Shown: in pieces, positions 15,379-31,559 of the stretch
Numbering within the stretch: the stretch's first letter is position 1
How the letters are laid out: each line of letters begins with the position of its first letter
DNA from: Bradyrhizobium sp. ORS 375
GTDB taxonomy: Bacteria; Pseudomonadota; Alphaproteobacteria; Rhizobiales; Xanthobacteraceae
Direction of reading: 5' to 3'
Length of the DNA stretch: 53,733 nt
Assembly: GCF_000239775.1 (NCBI RefSeq)
Contig: NZ_CAFI01000480.1
Location: 1 to 53,733 of the forward strand
Notes under the pieces: model-generated
The model's input: only the letters and a program-made list of their open reading frames with translations
The model's database searches: none
What the model was told of the DNA's origin: nothing
Position numbers and translations under genes: made by a program

Positions 15379-15570
15379 ATGGCTACAAGCCCGTTCAAAT
15401 TCCTGCAGGAAGTGCGCTCGGAGACCGCCAAGGTCTCGTGGCCGAGCCGTCGCGAGGTCACCATCACCACGATCATGGTGTTCGTGATGGTGGCGCTGGC
15501 CTCGGTGTTCTTCTTCGCCGCCGATCAGATCATCCGTTATCTCATCACCCTCGTGCTGGGCATCCACTGA
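15379..15570 (+). CDS. secE: Preprotein translocase subunit SecE
   Basis: The 63-residue protein is the short alphaproteobacterial SecE with one membrane helix. An amphipathic surface helix FKFLQEVRSETAKVSWPSRREV contains the hallmark KVSWPSR and is followed by a single hydrophobic span ITTIMVFVMVALASVFFFAAD and a second partly hydrophobic end. It binds SecY at the inner membrane. Its stop codon overlaps the nusG start by one base (TGATG), so the two are translationally coupled. The start at ATG 15379 gives the standard length. Confidence 0.95.
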   Translation: MATSPFKFLQEVRSETAKVSWPSRREVTITTIMVFVMVALASVFFFAADQIIRYLITLVLGIH

Positions 15571-16127
15571 TGGCAATCGCAACGCAAAGCTCCGACAAGC
15601 GCTGGTACATCGTCCACGCCTATTCGAACTTCGAGAAGAAGGTCGCGGAGTCGATCCGCGAGCAGGCCAAGCAGCGCAATCTCGAGGATCTGTTCGAGCA
15701 GGTGCTGGTGCCGATCGAGAATGTCACGGAGGTGCGCCGCGGCCGCAAGATCAACGCCGAGCGCAAGTTCTTCCCCGGCTACGTGCTGGTGAAGATGAAG
15801 CTGACCGACGAGGCGTTTCACCTGATCAAGAACACGCCCAAGGTGACCGGCTTCCTCGGCGCCGAGAACAAGCCGATGCCGATCTCCGAAGGCGAGGCGA
15901 TGCGCATCCTGAACCAGATGCAGGAGGGCGTGGAGCGGCCGAAATCGTCGGTGTCGTTCGAGATCGGCGAGAACGTCCGCGTCGCCGACGGCCCGTTCGC
16001 CTCGTTCTCCGGCGTGGTCGAGGAAATCGACGAGGCCCGTTCGCGCCTCAAGGTCGCGGTGTCGATCTTCGGCCGCGCCACCCCGGTCGAACTGGAGTTC
16101 AACCAGGTCGAGAAGGTGGTGGGCTAA
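15570..16127 (+). CDS. nusG: Transcription termination/antitermination factor NusG
   Basis: The 185-residue protein has the NGN domain, starting [20 protein letters not shown], with the RNAP-binding [12 protein letters not shown] segment, and a C-terminal KOW domain around [22 protein letters not shown]. NusG binds elongating RNA polymerase, reduces pausing and links it to Rho or to S10. Length matches the family. It is coupled to secE by a one-base overlap. The next 397 nt before rplK include a long palindrome, so rplK may have its own promoter. Confidence 0.97.
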   Translation: MAIATQSSDKRWYIVHAYSNFEKKVAESIREQAKQRNLEDLFEQVLVPIENVTEVRRGRKINAERKFFPGYVLVKMKLTDEAFHLIKNTPKVTGFLGAENKPMPISEGEAMRILNQMQEGVERPKSSVSFEIGENVRVADGPFASFSGVVEEIDEARSRLKVAVSIFGRATPVELEFNQVEKVVG

Positions 16128-16143
16128 GGCCGCTCTCTCCGCC

Positions 16144-16290
16144 GTCATTCCTGGGCAGCCCGAAAGGGCTGAGCCCGGAATCCATCACCCAAAAGGGTAT
16201 GAGACGGCGAGCTGCCACTTCTGGAGTGCCTCAAACGGCATCCTGTGGCTATGGATTCCGGGCTCGCCCTCACGGGCGCCCCGGAATGAC
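16144..16290. repeat. Long inverted repeat, ATTCCGGG family, copy 3
   Basis: Left arm 16144-16186 (GTCATTCCTGGGCAGCCCGA to GGAATCCATC) pairs with right arm 16251-16290 (ATGGATTCCGGGCTCGCCCT to CCCCGGAATGAC) with a few mismatches. It inserts between nusG and rplK, so members of this family are tolerated inside the core transcription/translation cluster. The rest of the nusG-rplK spacer (16291-16524) shows no gene. Confidence 0.82.
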
Positions 16291-16524
16291 GGGAGGAGGG
16301 AGCTCGCGTGCTCCACCCTTTCCTTTTCGTCCGATCTCGTGTATCGGGCGCGCTTCGCTCCCCTGATGGGGGGGGCGATTTCGTTCGTGGGAGGCGCGGC
16401 CGGCTTTGCCAGCCGGATCAAAGCGCGCCGGACCACGGTCCCAAACCTCGCCCGACGGGTTTTGTCGCCTGGAGGGCGGTGCGTTCGCATCAGGCAAACA
16501 CGCGAACGCGTTGGAGAATCAACA

Positions 16525-16953
16525 ATGGCAAAGAAAGTAACCGGTTACCTGAAGCTTCAGGTTCCGGCCGGCGCGGCGAACCCGTCGCCCCCGATCGGTC
16601 CCGCGCTCGGTCAGCGCGGTCTCAACATCATGGAGTTCTGCAAGGCGTTCAACGCGCAGACCCAGAAGGAAGAGAAGAACACCCCGATCCCGGTGGTCAT
16701 CACCATTTACGCGGACCGGTCCTTCACCTTCGAGATGAAGACCCCGCCGATGTCCTTCTTCCTCAAGCAGGCTGCCAAGATCCAGTCGGGCTCCAAGGCC
16801 CCGGGTCGCGACAAGGCCGGCAAGGTGACCAAGGCGCAGGTGCGCGAGATCGCCGAAAAGAAGATGAAGGACCTGAATTGCGACTCGATCGAGTCGGCCA
16901 TGAAGATGGTCGAGGGCTCCGCCCGCTCGATGGGTCTGGAAGTTGCGGGGTAA
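16525..16953 (+). CDS. rplK: 50S ribosomal protein L11
   Basis: The 142-residue protein starts [38 protein letters not shown], the conserved N-terminal domain that contacts release factor and EF-G at the GTPase-associated centre. The C-terminal rRNA-binding domain includes [25 protein letters not shown]. Proline-rich [10 protein letters not shown] matches the thiostrepton-region loop. TTGGAGAAT precedes the ATG. Length is normal. It is 6 nt ahead of rplA. Confidence 0.98.
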   Translation: MAKKVTGYLKLQVPAGAANPSPPIGPALGQRGLNIMEFCKAFNAQTQKEEKNTPIPVVITIYADRSFTFEMKTPPMSFFLKQAAKIQSGSKAPGRDKAGKVTKAQVREIAEKKMKDLNCDSIESAMKMVEGSARSMGLEVAG

Positions 16954-16959
16954 GCGGCC

Positions 16960-17652
16960 ATGGCGATCGGAAAGCGTTTGAAGAAGTCCCGCGAGGGGAT
17001 CGACCGCACCAAGCTCTACCCGCTTGCTGATGCGATCAAGATGATCAAGGAGCGCGCCACCTCGAAGTTCGACGAGACCATCGAGGTCGCGATCAACCTC
17101 GGCGTCGATCCGCGTCATGCCGACCAGATGGTCCGTGGCGTCGTGATGCTGCCGAACGGCACCGGCCGTACGCTGCGCGTTGGCGTGTTCGCCCGTGGTG
17201 CCAAGGCCGACGAGGCCAAGGCCGCCGGTGCCGACGTTGTCGGCGCGGAGGACCTGGTCGAGAAGGTGCAGAACGGCAACATCGACTTTGACCGTTGTAT
17301 CGCCACCCCCGACATGATGCCGCTGGTCGGCCGTCTCGGTAAGGTGCTCGGTCCGCGCGGCATGATGCCGAACCCGAAGATCGGCACCGTGACCATGGAC
17401 GTCGCCGGCGCCGTCAAGGGCGCCAAGGGCGGCTCGGTCGAGTTCCGCGTCGAGAAGGCCGGCATCATCCAGGCCGGCGTCGGCAAGGCCTCGTTCGCCG
17501 AGGACAAGCTGGTCGAGAACATCAAGGCGCTGGCGGATGCGGTCGTGAAGGCCAAGCCGGCGGGCGCCAAGGGCACCTACGTCCAGCGCGTCGCGGTGTC
17601 GTCGACGATGGGCCCGGGCGTCAAGGTCGAGCCGGGCACCGTGCTCGCCTAA
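16960..17652 (+). CDS. rplA: 50S ribosomal protein L1
   Basis: The 230-residue protein forms the L1 stalk that guides deacylated tRNA out of the E site. Diagnostic parts are [40 protein letters not shown] near the N terminus and [16 protein letters not shown] at about residues 128-143. L1 of other bacteria represses its own rplK-rplA mRNA; no target hairpin was defined here. A terminator follows 24 nt after the stop, so this pair ends its own transcript. Confidence 0.98.
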   Translation: MAIGKRLKKSREGIDRTKLYPLADAIKMIKERATSKFDETIEVAINLGVDPRHADQMVRGVVMLPNGTGRTLRVGVFARGAKADEAKAAGADVVGAEDLVEKVQNGNIDFDRCIATPDMMPLVGRLGKVLGPRGMMPNPKIGTVTMDVAGAVKGAKGGSVEFRVEKAGIIQAGVGKASFAEDKLVENIKALADAVVKAKPAGAKGTYVQRVAVSSTMGPGVKVEPGTVLA

Positions 17653-17676
17653 GCGGCCACGCATAGGTTAGACAGC

Positions 17677-17715
17677 AAGGGCGGGATCGTTCAACGATCC
17701 CGCCCTTCGCATTTT
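17677..17715 (+). terminator. Intrinsic terminator after rplA
   Basis: A perfect 14-bp stem, AAGGGCGGGATCGT (17677-17690) and ACGATCCCGCCCTT (17694-17707), closes a TCA loop and is followed by CGCATTTT. The U-run is short and slightly displaced, but the stem is strong. It separates rplKA from the hydroxyacid dehydrogenase gene. Confidence 0.8.
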
Positions 17716-17730
17716 GGAGTCCCGGCCGCG

Positions 17731-18681
17731 ATGCTCGACAAGGTCCTGATCTATTCCCGCCTCCCGAAATCGCTGACCCAGCGGTTTTCAGATCGCTTCG
17801 ACCTTCTCGATACCGGCGGCAAACCGGCGCACGAGGTGTTTCCGGCAGGCGAGGTGGCGCAGGTCCGGGCGCTGATCACGGCTGGGGGGACGCCGCTCGG
17901 CGCGGCGGAGATGGACCGGCTGCCGGCGCTAGGCGCCATCATCTGCTACGGCACTGGCTATGACGGTGTGGACCTGAAGGCGGCGGCGGCGCGCAACATC
18001 GCGGTCGGCCACAGCCCTGGGGCGAACGCGGCCGCAGTGGCCGACGTCGCGGTGATGCTGATGCTGGCGAGCACGCGGCGGCTGGTGGTGGCTGACGCTT
18101 ACGTCCGCAACGGCGGCTGGGCCACGTCCAAGCCGTCGCCGCTGATGAAGCCGCCGCCGAGCCTTTCCGGCTGCAAGGTCGGCGTCTACGGCATGGGCGA
18201 GATCGGCCGCAAGATCGCCGCGCGCGTCGCGGCGTTCGAGACCGAGGTCGGCTATTTCAGCCGCACCCGCTACGATGATCTGCCGTACCAGTATCTCCCG
18301 AGCCTCGACGCGCTCGCCGAATGGTGCACCGTGCTGATGATTGCGGTCCGGGCCAGCGCCGAGACCACCCACGTCGTCAATGCCGAACTCTTAAAGAAGC
18401 TCGGGCCCGAGGGCCATGTCGTCAACATCTCACGCGGCTCCGTGATCGACGAACAGGCGCTGCTGGCGGCGCTGAAGGACGGCGCCATCGCCGGGGCCGG
18501 GCTCGATGTGTTCGAGACGGAGCCGCACGCGCCGGATGAACTCACCTCACTGCCGAACGTGGTGGTTACGCCGCACATCGGCGGCAACACCCGGGAGTCC
18601 CACGTGGCGATGCAGGCCTGCGTGGTTGCCAATCTCACCGCGTTCTTTGCCGGAAAGCCGTTGCCGTATCAGGTCCGATAG
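17731..18681 (+). CDS. D-isomer-specific 2-hydroxyacid dehydrogenase family protein
   Basis: The 316-residue enzyme interconverts 2-oxo and 2-hydroxy acids with NAD(P)H. The cofactor domain has VGVYGMGEIGRKIA (GxGxxG at 154-159). The catalytic set is R235 in VNISRGSVIDE, E264 in VFETEPHAPDEL and H282 in VTPHIGGNT. S177-R178-T179-R180 after the second strand favours NADP, as in glyoxylate/hydroxypyruvate reductases. The start ATG 17731 lies 16 nt after the rplA terminator, with GGAG at the wide spacing of 13 nt. It is codirectional cargo between rplA and rplJ. The exact substrate is unknown. Confidence 0.92.
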   Translation: MLDKVLIYSRLPKSLTQRFSDRFDLLDTGGKPAHEVFPAGEVAQVRALITAGGTPLGAAEMDRLPALGAIICYGTGYDGVDLKAAAARNIAVGHSPGANAAAVADVAVMLMLASTRRLVVADAYVRNGGWATSKPSPLMKPPPSLSGCKVGVYGMGEIGRKIAARVAAFETEVGYFSRTRYDDLPYQYLPSLDALAEWCTVLMIAVRASAETTHVVNAELLKKLGPEGHVVNISRGSVIDEQALLAALKDGAIAGAGLDVFETEPHAPDELTSLPNVVVTPHIGGNTRESHVAMQACVVANLTAFFAGKPLPYQVR

Positions 18682-18695
18682 ATCCCGCACCGTTC

Positions 18696-20360
18696 TCAGC
18701 GGTTGAGGTCCAGCCGAAAACGATCCTGCAAGTCCCGTCGGAGCTTTGCGTCGATGACGGCCGCGATGCGGATCGCAGCGCGGTCGCGTAGCCGACGGGT
18801 TGCCTCGGTCGTCGTGGTTTCATCGTAGCTGTGAAACCATCCGACAGCCCTGAGGAACTCCTCGATCATCGCATCCGGCACACGATCGAGCTGGCTGCCG
18901 AAGTAGTCCCGCTGATGATCGCGAGGCCGGAAATAGACCTGGCCGAAGGCCAGGGTCCGCCGGACGAAGGCGGGGCTCGCATCCTGCCGAAGAAAGGCGA
19001 AGCGGCGATCCTGCTCGGCTGCAAACTCGTCGGGAGCAAAGCGGATCCGGCCGTCCTGCGCGATACGCAGAGCCTGCTCATATTGCCAGACCTTGAGATC
19101 GTTGCGCTGCTCGAAGATACGCAAGGCGCGTTCGGATTGAGCCGTTTCAAACGATGTGTTGAAGCCGAACTCGGTGTGCAAATTGTCAGACCCGATCGAT
19201 GGATCCTGGATCCTGTCGAGAATCAGATCGACAAATCGGGCCTTCTCCAGCGGCCGAAGATGACGGAAGAATTCCGATGCCTTGCGCTCGACATTCGATC
19301 CCGAGAAGGCCCACTCGATCTTCGAGGCGACAATCCCGAGCACGTCGTCGCCAGTATAGTTCCTCCGTTGCAGCTCGAGCGCGAGATCGAGCGCGGCGTC
19401 GTGGTTCGGGCCTTTGGAGATCTCCGCCGCGCGCCTCGCCAGCTCGGCGTTGTCGACCTGCACGATATCGAGCGGGGCATTCCAATCAATGCCATAGACG
19501 GCCGCAGCCAGATCGGTCTCGGAAAAGCCGGGCTTGCCGGCCCATACAACCTGCCATGGCCCGCCAGCGCCGCCTTTCCAGAGCGACGTGGCGGGGGTGG
19601 GTCCGTCGCCGACCGGCCCGAACAGCGGCACATAGCTGAGGACCCTTCGTCGCTCCGAGCGCCATGTCGCGGCGACCGTTTCTTCGCCGTTTCGACGGAT
19701 GCTGATCGTGCCCTCGGCGCAGCAGCCATAGGCCTGCTGCAAGGTCATGCGAACGACGAGCCCGTCGGGAATCGCGTCGATGGTCGTGGTTCTCAGGCAC
19801 TGGTCGATCCGGCCCGCGGCCTGCAGCGAGTCGGACGCGCGCATATCGCCTGAGCTGCACTGCTGGACCTCGGCAAGCCGCGTCATCCGGATCAGCCCCG
19901 GGCCTCCTGTCCCGGCCTCGGTCGCCTGGACGTACTGGTCGATGGTCCCGTCCGCGAGGAGGCGGGCGTACCCCCGGCTGGATCCGTTGCCAACCACGGT
20001 CAGCGAACGGAGCTCGCGAAGGTCCGCCGGGACGTCGCGGCGAAACAAGACCGGATCAGCGCTGGATGCAACCATCGTGCGGTCGACGATGGAGGCCGCG
20101 CACCAGCACGCAAAGAAGACGGGGGGCGCCGCCATCAGCCCCGGCCGGTTGCGTGCCATGCCGTACATCAGCACCCCGGCGGCGACGGCGATCCAGGCTG
20201 CGTTCAGCGCTGTGAACAGCAGGGGTGCGAGAAAGAGAAACCAGGCCGCGGGGAACGGCGTGACCCCCAACCCCCCGTAGACGGCGGCGAGAATGATCAG
20301 GCCAGCCAGCAGCATGAGGGCGTGCTGGACCATGGATGGGGAGCGGGGGGACGGCGTCAC
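18696..20360 (-). CDS. Uncharacterised membrane-anchored protein
   Basis: I do not recognise this 554-residue protein. Its N terminus has three to four hydrophobic segments (HALMLLAGLIILAAVYGGLG, AAWFLFLAPLLFTALNAAWIAVAAGVLMYG, MAAPPVFFACWCAASIVD). A large soluble part of more than 400 residues follows, with a Cys-rich patch (EVQQCSSGD to QCLRT to AYGCCAEGT) and a helical C-terminal half rich in Arg, Asp and Phe. I prefer GTG 20360, with GGAAAG upstream, over ATG 20333, which lacks a ribosome-binding site. It is transcribed against all surrounding ribosomal genes and ends 14 nt from the dehydrogenase stop. Confidence 0.65.
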   Translation of the reverse strand: MTPSPRSPSMVQHALMLLAGLIILAAVYGGLGVTPFPAAWFLFLAPLLFTALNAAWIAVAAGVLMYGMARNRPGLMAAPPVFFACWCAASIVDRTMVASSADPVLFRRDVPADLRELRSLTVVGNGSSRGYARLLADGTIDQYVQATEAGTGGPGLIRMTRLAEVQQCSSGDMRASDSLQAAGRIDQCLRTTTIDAIPDGLVVRMTLQQAYGCCAEGTISIRRNGEETVAATWRSERRRVLSYVPLFGPVGDGPTPATSLWKGGAGGPWQVVWAGKPGFSETDLAAAVYGIDWNAPLDIVQVDNAELARRAAEISKGPNHDAALDLALELQRRNYTGDDVLGIVASKIEWAFSGSNVERKASEFFRHLRPLEKARFVDLILDRIQDPSIGSDNLHTEFGFNTSFETAQSERALRIFEQRNDLKVWQYEQALRIAQDGRIRFAPDEFAAEQDRRFAFLRQDASPAFVRRTLAFGQVYFRPRDHQRDYFGSQLDRVPDAMIEEFLRAVGWFHSYDETTTTEATRRLRDRAAIRIAAVIDAKLRRDLQDRFRLDLNR

Positions 20361-21268
20361 GTGTTGCTTTCCGGAGTGCCAGCGCAGTGCTGCTGGCGGC
20401 ATAGCACTCGCCACGATCAGTTTTGGTGAATCCGGCCCGCGCGAACTGCAACGTGTTGCAAGGGATGGCAAATGGATTCCACCCGGCGCGCGCCAATTTG
20501 GCCGCAGGCCCTCGGGACGGGCCTGCCGTTCTCGGACCCATCTCGTGCTGTCTCTCCGACTGAGGATAGCGAGCGCGGCGCTCCGCTGACGGCGTTGTCC
20601 TGTTCTTCTGCGCCCCGTTATCCCGGTGCCGGGCTCGATGTGTTCGCGACGGACCTCATGTGCGGGACGTGTTGGCCTGCAGCTGGCTCCGGGAATTAGA
20701 TACCAGCGGGCATTGGCGGCGATGCATCCAACTGGTGCGATTTTTGCCCTGGGGGTCTTGGCAAGCCGTCATCGACCCGTTAAAGAACCGGCTTCCGGGC
20801 GGGTCGGCTTTTGCTGGCGCGCCCGTGCGCGCATTCCGAAAGACCTGGAGAGAGCCAGCATTCCTTTTGAGGATATCCGTTCGGATGACTCGGAAGGAAG
20901 AAGGATCTTTCTGCTCTCGAAATGCCGCAGGGGAGGTCGGTCCGCCGATCACCCCGAGTCCTGTCCGAGACTGCAGGCGCCGGCGCGGAAATCCAATTTC
21001 CTCAATGGCTTAATCATCCAGCCTGCATAGACGGGTGAAGACCGGATTTCGGCATGTCCTCTGCGCTTAGTCGTGGTGGCATGCAGGTTTGGTTCGAACC
21101 TCGACACTCCGCGAGCTCGTGAGAGCTTTGGGAAGGGCAGGCTATTCATCGCCGTTTTGCCTTGCGTGTCCTCGGGGTCTTCCGTCCGGAGGTCAGGTTT
21201 GGCGGGCGGCGGGTGCAACCCGGCGGTCCCGCTTTCGGGCGAAGACCGCCAACCGGAGAGAGCTTGCT
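20361..21268. other. 0.9-kb gene-free region upstream of rplJ
   Basis: No credible gene lies in these 908 nt. Short open frames lack ribosome-binding sites and recognisable sequence. The segment must hold the promoter of the minus-strand membrane-protein gene and that of rplJ-rplL, whose leader is probably long. Near the rplJ start GC-rich short complements (for example CGGTC at 21228 with GACCG at 21245) could form an L10-type leader fold, but I cannot define it by eye. Confidence 0.55.
20758..20786 (+). promoter_or_regulatory. Possible promoter for rplJ-rplL
   Basis: TTGGCA (20758-20763) and TAAAGA (20781-20786) are 17 nt apart. This is the best housekeeping-type pair I find in the gene-free stretch before rplJ, but it is about 485 nt from the start codon and both hexamers deviate from consensus. 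Treat as tentative. Confidence 0.33.
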
Positions 21269-21787
21269 GTGGAACGAGCGGCAAAAAAAGAGGCGGTCGA
21301 GCAGCTGCACGAGGTCTTCAAGACCACGGGCGTTGCCGTCGTCGCTCACTATTCCGGCCTTACCGTGGCTCAGATGCAGAACCTGCGCAAGCAGATGAAG
21401 CAGGCGGGCGCATCGGTGAAGGTCTCGAAGAACCGTCTCGCCAAAATTGCTCTTGAAGGCACGGACGTCGTCGGCATCGGTCCCCTGTTGAAGGGGCCGA
21501 CCGTGATCGCAACTTCCAACGATCCTGTCGCGGCGCCCAAGGTTGCCATCGAATTCGCCAAGGCGAACGAAAAGTTCGTCATCCTCGGCGGCTCGATGGG
21601 CTCAACCGTCCTGAATGTCGACAGCGTGAAGGCTCTGGCCTCGCTGCCGTCGCTGGACGAACTGCGCGGCAAGCTCGTCGGCCTGATCCAGGCTCCGGCG
21701 ACCAAGCTGGCCCAGCTCGCCAACGCTCCCGCGGCCAAGGTCGCGCGCGTCATTCAGGCTCATGCCTCAAAGGGCGAAGCGGCCTGA
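21269..21787 (+). CDS. rplJ: 50S ribosomal protein L10
   Basis: The 172-residue protein anchors L7/L12 dimers on the ribosome. The N-terminal rRNA-binding domain reads [43 protein letters not shown], and the C-terminal helix that carries L12 is [22 protein letters not shown]-like. Translation starts at GTG 21269 with GGAGAG at good distance; the frame is open upstream, but this start gives the family length. In other bacteria L10-(L12)4 represses its own leader. rplL follows after 60 nt. Confidence 0.96.
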
Positions 21788-21847
21788 CGCCCTTCGCAAA
21801 CACTCACAACCTGGTTTCGAACCGAACCACACTAAAGGACTACATCA

Positions 21848-22225
21848 ATGGCTGACCTGCAGAAGATCGTCGACGACCTCTCGGCCCTCACCGTTCTCGA
21901 GGCTGCTGAGCTCGCGAAGCTCCTGGAAGAGAAGTGGGGCGTGTCCGCCGCGGCCGCCGTGGCCGTCGCCGCTCCGGGTGCCGGTGGCGCAGCTGCCGCT
22001 CCGGCGGAAGAGAAGACCGAGTTCACCGTTGTCCTGGCTTCGGCCGGCGACAAGAAGATCGAGGTCATCAAGGAAGTCCGCGCCATCACCGGCCTGGGCC
22101 TGAAGGAAGCCAAGGACCTCGTCGAGGGTGCTCCGAAGCCGGTCAAGGAAGGCGTCAACAAGGAAGAGGCCGAGAAGATCAAGGGTCAGCTTGAGAAGGC
22201 TGGCGCCAAGATCGAGCTCAAGTAA
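21848..22225 (+). CDS. rplL: 50S ribosomal protein L7/L12
   Basis: The 125-residue acidic stalk protein recruits translational GTPases. It has the N-terminal dimerisation and L10-binding part [32 protein letters not shown], an Ala/Pro/Gly hinge ([19 protein letters not shown]), and the globular C-terminal domain with EKTEFTVVL and [39 protein letters not shown] precedes the ATG. The next 544 nt before rpoB carry a hairpin and no gene. Confidence 0.98.
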   Translation: MADLQKIVDDLSALTVLEAAELAKLLEEKWGVSAAAAVAVAAPGAGGAAAAPAEEKTEFTVVLASAGDKKIEVIKEVRAITGLGLKEAKDLVEGAPKPVKEGVNKEEAEKIKGQLEKAGAKIELK

Positions 22226-22769
22226 TCGGCGACTTCTTGTGGAGCGCCCCGCCGCCTGACGGCGATACGTGGCGCTTCCAATCGAATTTGGTGACCGGGT
22301 GGTAATATCGCCCGGTCATCATAAAGACAAAGACGTTTGCGGGGGTATCCGGATCGGCCGGAATCGTTGCAAAAGGCGTGCAACGGAAACGTCCGCTGCG
22401 GGCCGAACACGGAAAAGTGTGGAGATTTGGGGACGTCGCTCTCGAATCTCGACTATTGTCAACCCATATTGGGTCGGCAGCACGAAAAGCCGGTTGATCG
22501 GTGGAGTAGCGTCTCCGTCGTAAGCCGTTGGGAGATTGGCAATTTCGGGCTTTTGCAGTCCGTGACGAACTGGTTCTGACGAGCGGGTGCGCCCTCGCGC
22601 CTCGCGCGTCGTTTTGCGTTTTGGTGGTCTGAAGAACAGATCTGGGACGTTTCCGTTCCGCGTTCTGTCCCCAGGCCATTCGAAATGGATCGAAATTCAA
22701 CCCGAGAGGGCGGTGGCAGCCGCTGTTTCGGAAGGATCGCCCCTCCGGGCGACGACATGAGAGGCCACG
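22226..22769. other. rplL-rpoB spacer, 544 nt
   Basis: No gene is visible. Near the 5' end is a hairpin, TGACCGGG (22292-22299) with CCCGGTCA (22311-22318) around an 11-nt AT-containing loop, without a U-tract. The rest has moderate GC and no strong paired promoter hexamers. In E. coli the equivalent spacer holds an attenuator and an RNase III site; whether this hairpin serves the same purpose is unknown. Confidence 0.5.
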
Positions 22770-26888
<4,119 letters not shown>

Positions 26889-27023
26889 TTCAAGAGATCC
26901 GGCCCGGCCGCCTGTAGCGGCCGGGTGCCGGCGCCTTCCTCCCGCGGGTCGGGGCAGGGCGCCGTCTCAAAAGAGATTTTCGAATTTGCGGCTGACCCCC
27001 GATCGGTCCGCGAGGAGAATACG

Positions 27024-31223
<4,200 letters not shown>

Positions 31224-31283
31224 ACCGAACGTTGCGGCAGGCCCTGACGGTGTCAGGGTCTTCCGCTCGTTCATCTCATGGAG

Positions 31284-31312
31284 AAAAGGCCGGTGCTTGC
31301 CGGCCTTTTTTT
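31284..31312 (+). terminator. Intrinsic terminator after rpoC
   Basis: AAAAGGCCGG (31284-31293) pairs with CCGGCCTTTT (31300-31309) around TGCTTG and runs into TTT, giving a classic stem and U-tract. A smaller stem, CCCTGAC/GTCAGGG, precedes it near 31240. It ends the rplJL-rpoBC transcript. The remaining 247 nt to the next gene show nothing recognisable. Confidence 0.93.
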
Positions 31313-31559
31313 GACAAGATCTTCTCCTGTTGCCGTGCTGCTGCCCGGTTGTTCATCTTCCCTTCAGGCACAAAGGCGCTTCTGGGAGCATCAGATCCGC
31401 TGAGCTGATTTCCGTCCACTGCCGTGGCGATGCGCCGATTTGCTCCGGCGCAAACCCTGTGCGGGCCGGGTCCGCTATGGCCGATCAGCCCCGAGGGTGG
31501 CAGACCCGTGACACGGACGACCGGCGCTGTCCCAGACAGCCGGAGATGGCGGAACTTCG

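Noticed and set aside
20590-21030. Short open frames upstream of rplJ
   Set aside because: Overlapping frames on both strands, no ribosome-binding sites, and no recognisable protein sequence.
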